49,320 nucleotides of DNA from JBBILU01 sp037444775 (GCA_037444775.1 JBBILU010000007.1:1-49320), one strand, 5' to 3'; positions 30,901 through 40,769 are shown, counted from the stretch's first letter. Notes: generated from the letters alone by a model not told the origin. Program-made: numbers and translations.

Positions 30901-32362
30901 ATTTTGGTCTAAATATTTTTATATTTAGAAATCATAAATTTAGTAAATATAAAGAGTGAAGTTCTGACAAAACTCATTTATCACAATAAAATAAATAATT
31001 TTTTGTTTGATCTAATTTTGGAAATTTATGATTTATTTCAAAAAATGGAATTTCTAAGATTTCATTTTCAATTTTGATTATTTTTTGTAATGAGTTTTTC
31101 TTTATTTTATCGGCTTCTCTTAAATCTATAATAATCTCAGAATTTACAGAATTTACAACTTCTATTTTCCCACAAGAATTAACTTCTAAAAATAGATCTT
31201 TTATATTTTCTATTTTTCTTCATAAAAAAGCTCTTTCCAAAACTTCGTTTCATAATTTTTGTTCTTGTTCCAAAACCTCTTTTTCTATAGAAGCAATACT
31301 TGGTTTATCTGATATAATTCAGCAATATTCTGGCATACTACAAGAAAAATTATAAGTTCATATTTTTTGAGTTATATTTACAATTTCTTGTTTATTTAAT
31401 CAAATTAAAGGTCTCAAAACTAAAGTTTCACTTGCTTTATTTATAACATTTAGATTTTTTAAAGTTTGACTTGAAACTTGTCATAAACTATCTCATTTAA
31501 CAATTGCTTCATATTTTGCATATTCTGCGATTCTGCTAGAAACTTTTAACATTGCTCTTTTTAACAAAACTCATCTCAAACTATGATCTACTTTTGTTAA
31601 AAGTTCAGAAATTAATTCTTCAAAATTCACAGTTATAAATTTTGCTCTTTTGTATCAAACAGAAAAATTTTTCCATAAATATTGAGAAACTTGTTTTACT
31701 CAAACTTCGTGAGCATTTCATCACAAATTGAAAAATAAATAATCAACTTCGCATCATCTTTTCATCATAAGAAAACTACTAACACTCGAATCAAATCATC
31801 AAGAAATTAGACTCAAAACTTTTCATTGAAAAGAAACAGGATAACCAGAAAGTCATTCTATTTTGTCTTTTATAACAAAAACTTCTTCATTTTTTATATC
31901 AAGATTTATAATAAATTCTGGATTTTTTAAATTTACTTTTAAATTTGGTACATTCTGCAAAAATTTTCATCATAAATATTTTTCTATTTCTACTGAAGAA
32001 AAATTATGATTTCAAACTCTTTTTACTCTTACAACAAAAGTTTTTCAAGAAATCTTATCTAAATAAAAATCTTTTATGTTATCAAAAATAAAATCAAAAA
32101 TATTTTCTTCTGAAATATTTTTGATAGAAAATCTCTCAACTTCAACTATATTTGCAATTCATGGAATATTTTGAAAAAAATTAATTCAAATATTATTTTT
32201 GGTTTCAACTTTTATAAAATCCCAATTTTCATTTATTTTGGCTTCTATATTATTAAATTCAAAATGTGAAAGAATATTTTTTTTCAACTTCAAAGCTGCC
32301 ATTTTTCTAACTCATCTGGATTTTATTGTAATTTCTGGAGATAATTTTATTATATAAATCAT
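30899..32362 (-). CDS. thiI: tRNA 4-thiouridine synthase ThiI
   Basis: A 487-aa protein (E. coli 482). The N-terminal ferredoxin-like/THUMP domain includes FVVRVKRVGNHNFSSVEIEKYLG. The PP-loop SLISGGFDSSVSSFLMM lies near residues 190-205. IVKGDSLGQVSSQTLKNL and RPLIGLNKQEI are adenylation-domain hallmarks. A rhodanese-like C-terminus has the candidate persulfide Cys in NYLFYCDKGVLS. It makes s4U8 in tRNA and can donate sulfur for thiamine thiazole. Motif glycines of the PP-loop are TGA. It ends within the shared terminator. Confidence 0.95.
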
Positions 32363-32372
32363 TTATTTTATT

Positions 32373-32876
32373 TTAAAAAGCTACTCAACTTGTTGTAAGT
32401 TCATAAATTTTTCCTAAAGAATCTTTGAAATTTGCATTAAGAATATTAATATTTTCTGTTTTTTGTTCTTTTTTTACTATATAAAAAGTTAAAATGTCTT
32501 CTCAAAGTGATATATTAGTTCAAGGTACAAAAGTTAAAATTATTGTTGCAATTCCCTTTTCATTTTCTAACTTCTTAATATTAACTCAATAAATTTTAGA
32601 AAAAACATCTTTTATTTCAACATTTTCTGGATTAAAAACTATTCAAAAAGAAGCTGAATTTACCAAATCAAGATTTTTTCAAGCTCTCAATTTTACCATC
32701 GGATTAGCTGAATCTTTTATGTTTTCTAAAAAGAAATCGGCTTTCTGTTCAACTTGTCATGTTGTTTCAAGTAAATTTGTTTTCAAACTTTGTCAATAAT
32801 TACTTGTTAAAACAAAAGAATTTATAGAAAAACCTAAAAGTAGACTAATACAAATGATAAAAATATTTTTCATCAT
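32373..32876 (-). CDS. Small secreted cohesin-like protein
   Basis: A 167-aa protein: signal peptide (MMKNIFIICISLLLGFSINSF), a short linker, then a beta-rich domain, VFNPENVEIKDVFSKIYGVNI...GIATIILTFVPGTNISLGEDILTFYIVKK. That is the pattern of cohesin/type IV-type domains (a LTF strand after a G-x-x-x-L turn). No sortase motif or second membrane helix. It sits 11 bases upstream of thiI and downstream of the kinase; it is probably an exported adhesion or scaffold piece. Assignment to cohesins is by pattern only. Confidence 0.55.
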
Positions 32877-32978
32877 TTTGTCTTTTTTATATCTTTTTAT
32901 AACATCCATAAATATTTTATTAAAAATTAATTTTTATTATTATACATTTTTTCTAAATTTATCAAAACTATTTTTTAC

Positions 32979-34493
32979 TTAATTATTCAAAACTTTCATT
33001 AAAGGTAAAGAAAACCAAAAAGTGCTTCATTCTCACAATTCACTTTCTACTCAAATACTACCTCACATTTTTTCTATTAATAGCTTAGAAAAGGCAAGTC
33101 AAAGTCAAGTTCAATCAACTTTTCTTTGCAAGGCTGAATCTATCTGAGAAAACTTTGTAAATAATTTAGACAAATTATCTTTACTAATTCCAATTCAAGT
33201 ATCAATTATTGAAACTTTAAAGCTTTCTTCTTTTTTTTCTAAAATAATTTTTATACTTCATTTTTCGGTAAACTTCAAAGCATTTCAAGTTAAATTAATA
33301 AAAACTTGTCTTAATTTCTCTTTGTCTGATACAATATTTAAAGGAAAAGTTTCACATAGAACTTCTAATCATTTATTTTTTCATAAAATTTGAAATGATC
33401 AAACAATATCAATAATTAATTCTGAAATATCAAATTCTTCACTTTTTAGTTCTAATTTATTTGATTCTAATCTAGAAATATTCAACATATCATTTACAAT
33501 ATTTATAAGTCTTGTTGTATTTTCTTGAATTCTAAATAAATAATTTTTTTGTTCTTCAGTTAAATTTCAAAATTTTTCTTGAAGTAACACAGAAACAAAT
33601 CAATTAATTACTGTCATTGGTGTTCTTAACTCATGACTTGCTATTGATACAAACTCATTTTTAACATTTTCTATTTCCTTTTCTTTTGTTACATCATGTT
33701 CAACCAAAAGATAATAAATTATCTCATCTTCATCATTAAGAATTGGTGTTATATGAACTCTAGAAACAAAAACACTTTTATCAGATTTTATAGTATTACA
33801 TTCAACAGTTAATGGGTCCTTTGTATTTTTTAGTTTTTCCCAAATTTCTTTAAATCTAGAATAATTTTCTTCTTGTCTCCATGAATTAAAAGGATTTTTT
33901 CCTATTACATCTTTATCAGAATATCACAAATCTTCTTTGAAAGAATTATTAACATAAATAGTAAGCATATTACTATCAAGAATTGTAATATAATCTGATG
34001 CATTTTGAACTGCCTGTTTGAACTTTTGTAATTCTATATTAAAGCTTTGGATTTTTTCTTTTTGTTCAACAATTTCCTCAGTTTGTTTTATTACTTGTTC
34101 TTTTATTTCTTCGTCAACCTTTCTTAATTTGTAAACCATTTTCTTAAAAGCTCCAGCAACTTTTCCAACTTCATCTTGAGTCCAAGCTTCATTCATATTA
34201 ATTTGAAGATTTCACTTTTCTATTTCTTCACTTACTTCTTTTAATCTAGTAAGTGGCTCTATAACTCTTCTAACTGAGATAGAAATGGAAAAATAAACTG
34301 GTAAAAAAACAGACATTGCAGATAAAGCATATAGAATAATAACTTTATTTGCTATTTGTTCTAGTTCTTTACTAATAGCTCAAGTTCCAGCAGTATATGT
34401 CAAAATAGTAAAGTATACAATTATTCAAGTTATTAAAATTGCCAAAGCTACTATTATGAATATTGGAATAATTAATTTACTTTTTAGTTTCAT
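32979..34493 (-). CDS. Sensor histidine kinase (HAMP-PAS-HisKA-HATPase)
   Basis: A 504-aa protein. Two TM helices (about residues 8-30 and 50-72) leave only a short external loop. They are followed by a HAMP linker (RRVIEPLTRLKEV), a coiled coil, a PAS domain with its PAC end (VNNSFKEDLGYSDKDVIG...VEHDVTKEKE), and HisKA with the phospho-accepting His in SHELRTPMTVI (about residue 290). The ATPase domain has N box NLTGNALKFT, G1 DTGIGI and G2 GTGLGLAFS. With so small a sensor loop the PAS domain probably senses inside the cell. The response regulator gene lies eight bases upstream. Confidence 0.95.
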
Positions 34494-34501
34494 AATATTA
34501 T

Positions 34502-34891
34502 TTAGTTAAGTATTCTTTTTTCTTTTAAAAATTCTTTTACTTTATCAACAATAGATGTTCATTCATAATCTGATTTAGTTAAATATAAATCAGCTCAAGA
34601 TTTATATGCCTTATCAATATCAGATTTTTGTGATAAATTAGAACAAACAATTATTGGAGTTGTCATTGAAGAAAGATTTTTGATAGTTTCCAAAACTTCA
34701 TAACCATTCATTTGAGGCATCATTAAATCCAGTAAAACCAAATCTGGGTTTACTTCAACCATATCAGAAATTCACTTTAATCAGTCAAAAGCAGAAAAAA
34801 CTTCAAATCAAGCATCTTCAAAGAATATTTTATATAATTCCTGAATATCTCTATTATCTTCAATAATGAGAATTTTTAATCTTGTATTCAT
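34502..34891 (-). CDS. Single-domain response regulator
   Basis: A 129-aa CheY-like receiver: IIEDN holds the acidic pocket, DLVLLDLMMPQMNGYEVL has the phospho-acceptor Asp (about residue 55), PIIVCSNLSQ the conserved Thr/Ser position and LTKSDY the Lys. There is no output domain, so it acts by protein contact or passes phosphate on. It is the first gene of an operon with the kinase, read from the promoter at 34923-34951. Confidence 0.95.
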
Positions 34892-34922
34892 AAAAATAAT
34901 CTTAAAAAATAAAATCAAATGC

Positions 34923-34951
34923 ATTGTAACATATTTTTTTCTTTTTGTCTA
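34923..34951 (-). promoter_or_regulatory. Promoter of the two-component operon
   Basis: On the minus strand TAGACA (34951-34946), 17-bp spacer, TACAAT (34928-34923), 32 bases before the response regulator ATG. The divergent region to 35025 must also hold the chorismate mutase promoter; a TAGAAT box near 34992 is a candidate. Confidence 0.55.
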
Positions 34952-35025
34952 AAAAATTAAAAGTTTTTACTTTTTAAAAGAAATAATTAAACTAGAATCA
35001 TCTTATTTTTTAATCAAAAAAAATT

Positions 35026-35295
35026 ATGGATCTAGATGAATTGCTACAAAGTTTGAGAAATCAAATTGATACAATAGATGAAGAGATGATTTATTTATTT
35101 TCTAGAAGATTTGAACTTGTAAAACAAATTTGAGAAATCAAAAAAAAGATGTGAGCTGATGCATTACAACCAAAAAGATGGGAAAAACTTTTAGAAAATT
35201 TATATAAAGAGGCAGATGATAAATGAGTTAATAAAGAATTTATCACAGAAGTTTGGGAACTTATTCACAAAGAAGCTTTAAGATTAGAAAAGTAA
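35026..35295 (+). CDS. Chorismate mutase, AroQ type
   Basis: An 89-aa all-helical protein: LLQSLRNQIDTIDEEMIYLFSRRFELVKQIGEIKKK contains the family pattern L-R-x-x-I-D-x-x-D-x-x-I/L...R...V-x-x-I-x-x-x-K. Then LQPKRWEKLLENL and FITEVWELIHKEALRLE provide the second helix set. It converts chorismate to prephenate. A lone chorismate mutase domain in a bacterium with a probably reduced genome is notable; no other aromatic biosynthesis gene is in view. A hairpin (35342-35366) follows. Confidence 0.88.
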
Positions 35296-35341
35296 TTTTT
35301 CTTCGTCACTAAAATAGTTGAAAATCGTTTGATTTATTATA

Positions 35342-35366
35342 TTTCCACTCTCTTTTTTTGTGGAAA
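35342..35366 (+). terminator. Weak terminator-like hairpin
   Basis: TTTCCAC (35342-35348) and GTGGAAA (35360-35366) around an 11-base T-rich loop, after the chorismate mutase gene. No long T run follows the stem, so function is uncertain. Confidence 0.45.
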
Positions 35367-35398
35367 GTGCTTAAATTTATTTTTTAATTATAACTTTT

Positions 35399-35977
35399 AT
35401 GAAAAACATAATTTCTTTTTTTCTATTATTTTGAATTATATGATTAAATTTTTCTTCAGCTTATGAAAAAAAGGAAAAGTTAGCTGCCGATTTTTTAGCT
35501 TATAAAGATGTAATATTATTACAAGAAAATGCTAATAATTATCGTTTGAACAATTATATTTCAAGAAAAGAAATGGCAAAAGTAACAATAAATCTTTCAG
35601 GAGAAAATATTATGAATGTATGTTCTGGAATATTTTCTGATGTAAAAAGCTCAGATTGGGGATGTAAATATATTGAAATGTGAGTAAATAAATGATTTTT
35701 TTCAAAAAATTCTGTATTTAGACCAAGTTCAAATATTTCAAAGGCAGAAGCCCTAAAAATGATTATGAAAGCAAGAAATGTAGAAAAAGATTCTACAATT
35801 TCTAATTGGCAAGAAGCTTATGTGAAATCAGCTTTGAAAGCTTGATTAATAGAAAAAGAATTTAGTGATTATGATAGTTTAGCAACTAGATGATGGATTT
35901 TTCAAATAGCTCAAAATGCTATTCAATATAGTGAAGACCAAGATATTAAATTAATAGAAAATTTATTGAATATGTAA
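35399..35977 (+). CDS. Exported SLH-like domain protein
   Basis: A 192-aa protein with a signal peptide (MKNIISFFLLFGIIGLNFSSAYE). It then has SLH-like repeats: YISRKEMAKVTINLSG...CSGIFSDVKSSDWGCKYIEMGVNKGFFS and VFRPSSNISKAEALKMIMKARNVEKD, the F-x-D-x-x...W-x-x-x-Y-x-x-x-x-x-x-G-x-x-x...F-x-P-x-x-x-I-x-x-A-E pattern. Two Cys may form a disulfide. It probably attaches to the cell surface polymer, like the C-terminus of the M23 protein at 24363. Single-gene transcript between two hairpins. Confidence 0.85.
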
Positions 35978-36018
35978 AAAAAGTAGAAATTTAGCATTAC
36001 TAAATTTCTACTTTTTTT
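35976..36018. terminator. Bidirectional terminator
   Basis: 19-bp arms (35976-35994, 36000-36018) with loop CATTA between the convergent SLH-protein and htpX genes. Confidence 0.9.
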
Positions 36019-36023
36019 ATGTT

Positions 36024-36926
36024 TTAAACTCTTAATTCTTCAAGTGCTTTAATTCTATCATCTAAATCTGGATGAGAAGAAAATAAAGCCATAAATCAAG
36101 ATTTAGATTTGCTTCAAATTTTCATTGTAGCCATTTTGTCACTATCATCTGTTAACATTCTTTCTTGCATTACTTTCAAAGCTTTTAATCAAGCAATCAT
36201 TTTTTCTTTTCAAACAAGCATTGCACTTCCAGCATCAGCTTTGAATTCCCTATATCTTGAAAATTTCATAACAATTAGTGAAGCCAAAATTCAAAAAAGA
36301 ATTTGTAAGATTATATCAACTACTATTCTAACAATTCAAGCCATTTCTTCTTTAACAAATCCTGAAGCTATATTTGCTAATATTTTTGAAGCAAAAACAA
36401 CAAAAGTATTTATAACTCATTGTAACAAAGTCATTGTTATCATATCTCAGTTCAGAATATGAGCCATTTCATGACCTATAACTCATTCTATTGCTCCTTC
36501 ATCCATATTGTCTAAAAGTCAAGTAGAAACTGCTACCAAAGAAGAATTTTTTGTTGCTCAAGTTGCAAAAGCATTTGGCTCATCACTTTCATATATACCA
36601 ACTTCTGGCATTTTTATACCATTTTGATTTGCCAATCTTTCTACAACATCATAAACTAATTTTTCTTTTTTTGTTAGAGAAAATAATTTTTCTTTTGTAA
36701 TAATTTCTATATTATAAGCTCTTTTTGCCATCCATTTTGAAATAAATAGACTTATAAAAGCTCAAGTAAATCAAACTATTGCTGAATAAATTAACACAGA
36801 ACTATAATCTGATGAATATCAACTAATTTTTATTCAAAAAACTGCTTCAACAATATAAATAATAATGCTTATCAAAACTATTACTGCAATATTTGTAAGC
36901 AAAAACAATCAAATTCTTTTTAACAT
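36024..36926 (-). CDS. htpX: HtpX-type membrane zinc metalloprotease (M48)
   Basis: A 300-aa protein with two N-terminal TM helices. The zinc motif VIGHEMAHILNGD is near residues 150-162, and there are two further TM helices. The third zinc ligand lies in KFSRYREFKADAGSAML. PEVGIYESDEPNAFATG is the conserved substrate-side segment. HtpX removes misfolded membrane proteins at the cytoplasmic face. Length is as expected (E. coli 293). The Gly of GHEMAH and the D-side Gly are TGA. Confidence 0.95.
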
Positions 36927-37116
36927 ATTTTTATTGGTTAATAATTAAATTTTTGTGATTACTATTAATCATCTAAATATTAACAAAAAATTAAAAAAAA
37001 TCAAAAGGAAAAAACATTTTTTTTCAGTAGTTCTTTTTTTCTTTTTTAAAAAAAGAAAAAGTAAAAAAAGTATAGTAAAAAGTTTGCAATCTTTTTTATT
37101 TTTTTATATCAAATAT

Positions 37117-37145
37117 TTGTTTATAAAAATTTTTTATGCTAAAAT
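37117..37145 (+). promoter_or_regulatory. Promoter of the 3D-domain protein gene
   Basis: TTGTTT (37117-37122), 17-bp spacer, TAAAAT (37140-37145), 37 bases before the ATG. The preceding stretch 36927-37116 is low-complexity A/T sequence with an imperfect hairpin of T and A runs near 37025-37065 and no credible gene. Confidence 0.5.
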
Positions 37146-37181
37146 CTTTTTAAACTTTACAAAACTAAAACAAAAACAAAA

Positions 37182-38354
37182 ATGAAAAAAATAGCTATTT
37201 TGTGTATAATTATAACTTTTTTATCTTTATGATTTTTTAATTCTTCTTTTGCTTGAGATGATGAAAAAAAAGAAGTTCAAAAACAAACAAATGTAGAAAA
37301 AATAGATGAAACCTATTTCGTAGTAACAGCTTATTATTCACCATTACCTGGACAAGAATATTATTTAAAATGAAATTATGAAGATGAAGTAATTTTAAAT
37401 TGAAAGTGAATAAAATGAGCTAGTTGAAAAAAAGTTTTTTCTTGAATGTTAGCTAGTCCAGAAAGCTATAAATTTGGAACAAAAATATATTTAGAATGAC
37501 TTTGAGTTTGATCAGTTGAAGATAGATGATGAGCTATAGTTTCAGCTTGAGAAAGATGATATGAATATGATAGAATTGATGTTTGGATGTGATACTGAGA
37601 TGAATGATTAAAAAGAGCTTTATATTGGTGAAAAAGAAAGGTTAAATGACAAGTTTTAGTTTGATGAAGTTCTACAGATTTAGATATAAAAAAAATTCCT
37701 GCTCCAAATTGGACAGTAAAAAATCTAAAAAAAGTACCTAATATTTTTAATATTTGAATTTGAAAAGAAAGTGATTCTGAATTAATTAAAGATTTACAAA
37801 AATTTTTAAAAGAAAATTCATTATATAAAGGTGAAATAGATTGAATCTATAACGATGAAATATTAAAAATTGTTTACAAATTTCAACTAGAAAATAAAAT
37901 TGTAAAAAAAGAAAGTGATTATTGAGCTTGATATTGGTGAATAAATACAAGAAAGATAGCTTTGAAAAAATATTTAGAATGAGATTTTGGGAAAAGTAGT
38001 ATTAAAAATCAGCCCTCACCCCTAAGCCTCTCCCTTGGGTGAGAAGGAGTAGCCACAAAAAAAATTAATAATACAAACTTAGCTAAAAGTTTTGAATGAA
38101 TTAAATTTTGAGATGTTTCTCCAAAAGTTAGAGAATTACAAATTACACTAAAAAAACTTGGATTCTTTGAATGAAAAGATACTGCAATTTTTTGAGAACA
38201 AACGAAGAAATCAATAATAGCTTTTCAGAAATCAAAAAAAATAATTAGAGACGAAAATGATATTTGAGCTGGAAATATTTGACCAAAAACAATAAAAAAA
38301 CTTGAAGAAGAAATAAAAAATATACAAACAAAAAAAAGTAGAGATAGCTTATAA
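37182..38354 (+). CDS. Secreted 3D-domain protein with two peptidoglycan-binding domains
   Basis: A 390-aa protein. Signal peptide to about residue 25 (NSSFAG). A 3D (double-psi barrel, MltA/RlpA-like) domain at about 45-160 has FVVTAYYSPLPGQ, ASPESYKFGTKIYLEGLG, VEDRGGAIV and YDRIDVWMG, with the three conserved Asp. Two PG_binding_1 domains follow (about 195-270 with SELIKDLQKFLKEN; about 310-385 with PKVRELQITLKKLGFFEG). This looks like a lytic transglycosylase-type wall enzyme. The linker at residues 277-291 (PSPLSLSLGGEGVA) is encoded by a GC-rich palindromic element inserted in frame. Confidence 0.9.
38012..38054 (+). repeat. GC-rich palindromic element inserted in frame (copy 1)
   Basis: About 43 bases beginning CCCTCACCCCTAAGCCTCTC, far richer in G+C than the flanking gene. 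It is an imperfect palindrome and related to the reverse complement of the element in ung (40341-40378). Read in frame it adds about 14 residues between the two peptidoglycan-binding domains; one codon is TGA. Confidence 0.8.
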
Positions 38355-38508
38355 ATAGAAAAGCGAAAATTTTTTTTAAAAAAATATATTAAAAAATTTG
38401 CTTTTTATTATATTTCTGGTTATATTATAAATGGTTTAAACCAAAAACCAAAAACATTTTTATAACTTATTAGTTATGAAAGTAAAATATTAAAAGTTTC
38501 TAAAAAAA

Positions 38509-38539
38509 GAAAACCCACTAAGTAGATAGAGTGGGTTTC
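38509..38539. terminator. Bidirectional terminator
   Basis: GAAAACCCACT (38509-38519) pairs with AGTGGGTTTC (38530-38539), flanked by A and T runs. On the plus strand no gene directly precedes it: 38355-38508 holds a TATATT box near 38421 and no ORF, so a short RNA is conceivable. On the minus strand it ends the small hydrophobic ORF. Confidence 0.85.
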
Positions 38540-38544
38540 TTTTT

Positions 38545-38634
38545 TTATCATAAAATAACTTGAAAAAGCCATTTTATGAAATCGTATAAAGCACTTGCTA
38601 ATAAATTTATTAGCAAATCCAAAATCCATTTCAT
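38545..38634 (-). CDS. Small hydrophobic peptide, 29 aa
   Basis: MKWILDLLINLLASALYDFI plus KWLFQVILG: one amphipathic or membrane helix with a terminal TGA Gly, then a TAA and immediately the terminator at 38509-38539. Size and composition resemble type I toxins or small membrane peptides. A perfect 22-bp palindrome (38595-38616) lies inside the coding sequence. The gene is short, so coding is not certain, but the tight terminator and helix pattern favour it. Confidence 0.5.
38595..38616. repeat. 22-bp perfect palindrome inside the small peptide gene
   Basis: TTGCTAATAAA followed by its exact reverse complement. It could be an RNA hairpin controlling translation or a protein binding site. 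Confidence 0.6.
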
Positions 38635-38718
38635 ACTAGATTTCGTTAAAAAGTAAAATATCACAGTGTTTCTAAATACTGCAAGAAACAGTATATTAGA
38701 AAAATATAGAAAGTAAAA

Positions 38719-38826
38719 TTATTTTTTATAGCATCAAAACATTAAGCAAAAATCTCTCTTTTTTTGACTTTTAGGAGAAACTATTTTTTTCAAAAAAACA
38801 CTATATTCTTTCTCTAAAGCCATCAT
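38719..38826 (-). CDS. Doubtful small ORF, 35 aa
   Basis: Starts MMALEKEYSVFLKKIVSPKS with a Lys-rich body and two Cys near the end. It lies upstream of the hydrophobic peptide gene on the same strand. No ribosome-binding or family evidence. The rest of 38635-38927 shows a small hairpin (GTTTCT/AGAAAC near 38670-38691) and nothing else. Confidence 0.25.
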
Positions 38827-38927
38827 ACTTAATATATATTAGAAAAATAAATTTTATTCAGCTTAAAAAATTTGCAATTTTTCAAAAGATATTATAATTA
38901 ACATAAATATATTTTAATTAAATATTT

Positions 38928-39098
38928 ATGTTAAGAATAGAAATCTTAAAAAGGTATTGATTTAGTTTTGAAGAAATTATTGAAATTCAAGAATGAATTA
39001 ATGATATTGAATCTTGAAATATAGTAGATTCAAAAATCGTGTTTGATAATTTATATAAAAAATTAGATTTTAATAATCTTGTTAATGTTAAAGCTTAA
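38928..39098 (+). CDS. Antitoxin of a ParDE-like pair
   Basis: A 56-aa acidic protein: MLRIEILKRYGFSFEEIIEI followed by QEGINDIESGNI and a helix with NLYKKLDF. It overlaps the downstream ParE-like toxin by 14 bases, the usual TA coupling. There is no clear RHH domain, so its class is unknown; the call rests on position, size and charge. Confidence 0.6.
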
Positions 39099-39360
39099 GT
39101 TTTCAAAAAAGGCTGAAATAAAATTGTTGAATATTTATTCATTTATTTCTAAAGATAATAATGAGATAGCTCAAGAAGTTGTCTCTAAAATAAAAAAGAC
39201 AGTAGAATTATTACAAGTTTTTCCATTTTCCTGAGTTGATTTCGGTAATAATTATAGATTTATTATAGATTCAAAATATAAATATAAAATAATTTATAAA
39301 ATTTGTTTAAATGAAATAATTATAGTTACTATAATTAAGTATGAAAGTAGCTGGAATTAG
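39085..39360 (+). CDS. ParE/RelE-type toxin
   Basis: A 91-aa protein: KLKFSKKAEIKLLNIYSFISKDNNEIAQEVVSKIKKTVELLQVFPFSGVDFGNNYRFIIDSKYKYKIIYKI. This is the ParE fold: F-S-x-x-A...L-x-x-I-x-x-Y-I, I-x-x-x-I-x-x-L-x-x-F-P-x-x-G, R, and a strand Y-K-I-I-Y-x-I. ParE toxins poison gyrase; RelE ones cleave mRNA, and sequence alone does not decide. Frame intact. A strong terminator follows. Confidence 0.82.
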
Positions 39361-39380
39361 AAAGCATTATTAAATAAAAA

Positions 39381-39409
39381 AAGAGATATTTCAATGAAAT
39401 ATCTCTTTT
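39381..39409 (+). terminator. Terminator after the ParDE-like pair
   Basis: AAGAGATATTTC (39381-39392) pairs with GAAATATCTCTT (39396-39407), loop AAT, then T residues; A runs upstream extend the stem. Confidence 0.85.
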
Positions 39410-39465
39410 GACTTTTTATAAATATTCTTATAATCAAATAAATTTTATAAGTAAATATTATTAAT

Positions 39466-40008
39466 ATGAAAAATAATAAAATTATTATAGCATTAAATGA
39501 AAAAATATTTTTGAACTTTGTTAAGAGTTTTTGAATACAAAGTATAAAAACTTGAGATTTTTTTTTACTTTGAGAAATAGAAAAAGAAGAAAACAAAATT
39601 TCTGTTTTTTACTGAAGTGATAAAACAAAAATAATCCAATTTATTTTGGAAAACTATTTAAATATTTTTAAAATTGTAATTGCTTGACAATCTGAAGAAT
39701 ATTTAGGAATAGAACTAAATGATTCTGATATAATTTGTCCTAATACTTTTACTTCCGAGTCAAAAGAAACAATATTTTTGGAATATGCAATTTGAGAAAA
39801 TTTTGATTTAGAAAAATTTAAAGTCTCTTTAAGCTGAATTTGTTCAGATAAAAAATGAGAAGTTCAAGATGTAGTTTGTTCCCAAATTTTTGATTATTTA
39901 GAAATATTAAAAAAAGAAGATTTATTAGAAAAAACAGCCGTTTTTATAAATATTTGAGAAAGTTCTAATTATGAAAATTTATTTAATATAGTTGATTTAG
40001 CATTGTAG
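39466..40008 (+). CDS. Nucleoside phosphorylase/MTA-nucleosidase-like protein
   Basis: A 180-aa protein. The order of elements recalls the purine nucleoside phosphorylase/MTAN fold: an N-terminal strand-helix, KIVIAGQSEEYLGIEL after about residue 65, DSDIICPNTF (compare G-D-I-V-I-x-x), then an acidic segment KGEVQDVVCSQIFDYLE and VFINIGESSNYENL at the end. It is shorter than true MTANs (about 230 aa) and lacks the usual catalytic S-G-D. It may be a degenerate member or an unrelated protein. It precedes ung by 19 bases. Confidence 0.45.
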
Positions 40009-40027
40009 AAAATAGTAAGTAATAATT

Positions 40028-40726
40028 ATGATAAATTTAGATAAATCTTGGCTTTCGGTTCTAGAGAGTGAATTTGAGAAAGACTATATGAAAAATATAA
40101 AATCTTTCTTAGAAGAAGAAATTAGACTTTGAAAAACTATTTTTCCTCATCCAAAAAATATTTTTAATGCTTTGAATTTAACAAAGTTTGATGATATAAA
40201 AGTTGTAATTATATGACAAGACCCGTATCATTGAGAATGACAAGCTCATTGACTTAGTTTTTCTGTTTTAGAATGAATAAATCCACCTCCAAGTTTAAAA
40301 AATATTTTTAAAGAAATTCAATCAGATATTTACTCTAAAACTCCCCTCTCCTTTGAGGAGAGGGGTAGGGGGTGAGGTAATGGTAATTTAGAGTATTTAT
40401 CAAAACAGTGAGTTTTACTTTTGAATTCTATTTTGACTGTAGAAGCAAATAAACCAGCAAGTCATAGCAAAATTGGTTGGCAACGATTTACAGATGAAAT
40501 AATAAAAGAAATTTCAAATAAAAAAGATTGAGTTATATTTTTGCTTTGGGGAAATTTTGCTAAACAAAAAAAAGATTTGATAGATTTAAAAAAACATTTT
40601 GTTTTAGAATCTGCTCATCCCAGTCCTTTTTCTGCTTATAATTGATTTTTTGGGTGTAAACATTTTAGTAAAACAAATGAAATTTTAAGAAAACAAAAAA
40701 AAGAAGAAATTAATTGGTTAAATTAA
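40028..40726 (+). CDS. ung: Uracil-DNA glycosylase, family 1
   Basis: A 232-aa protein. The catalytic motif GQDPYHGEGQAHGLSFS starts near residue 62 with the water-activating Asp; four of its Gly are TGA. NPPPSLKNIFKEI is the DNA-compression Pro-Ser loop, LLLNSILTVEANKPASH the uracil-contact Asn region, and HPSPFSAYNGFFGCKHFSKTN carries the catalytic His and Leu/intercalation loop. It removes uracil from DNA. A 38-bp GC-rich palindromic element is inserted in frame after EIQSDIYSK, giving an extra TPLSFEERGRGGG loop at the surface, where other family members have a short variable turn. Confidence 0.95.
40341..40378 (+). repeat. GC-rich palindromic element inserted in frame (copy 2, in ung)
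   Basis: CCCCTCTCCT (40343-40352) and AGGAGAGGGG (40356-40365) form a perfect 10-bp stem with loop TTG, followed by TAGGGGGTGAGG. The reverse complement resembles the 38012 element. It is translated in ung, with its TGA read as Gly, and keeps the frame. Confidence 0.88.
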
Positions 40727-40737
40727 TTTCTTCTTTT
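40699..40737. terminator. Terminator overlapping the ung end
   Basis: 17-bp arms (40699-40715, 40721-40737), loop GGTTA, followed by more T. It can also serve the convergent gene ending at 40770. Confidence 0.9.
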
Positions 40738-40769
40738 TTTGTAATCCACTCTTTGGCTAGATTTAAACT

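Noticed and set aside
36955..37185. Plus-strand 76-aa Lys/Phe-rich ORF before the 3D-domain gene
   Set aside because: Low-complexity A/T sequence containing the promoter; composition gives the Lys, Phe and Ile content without any protein pattern.
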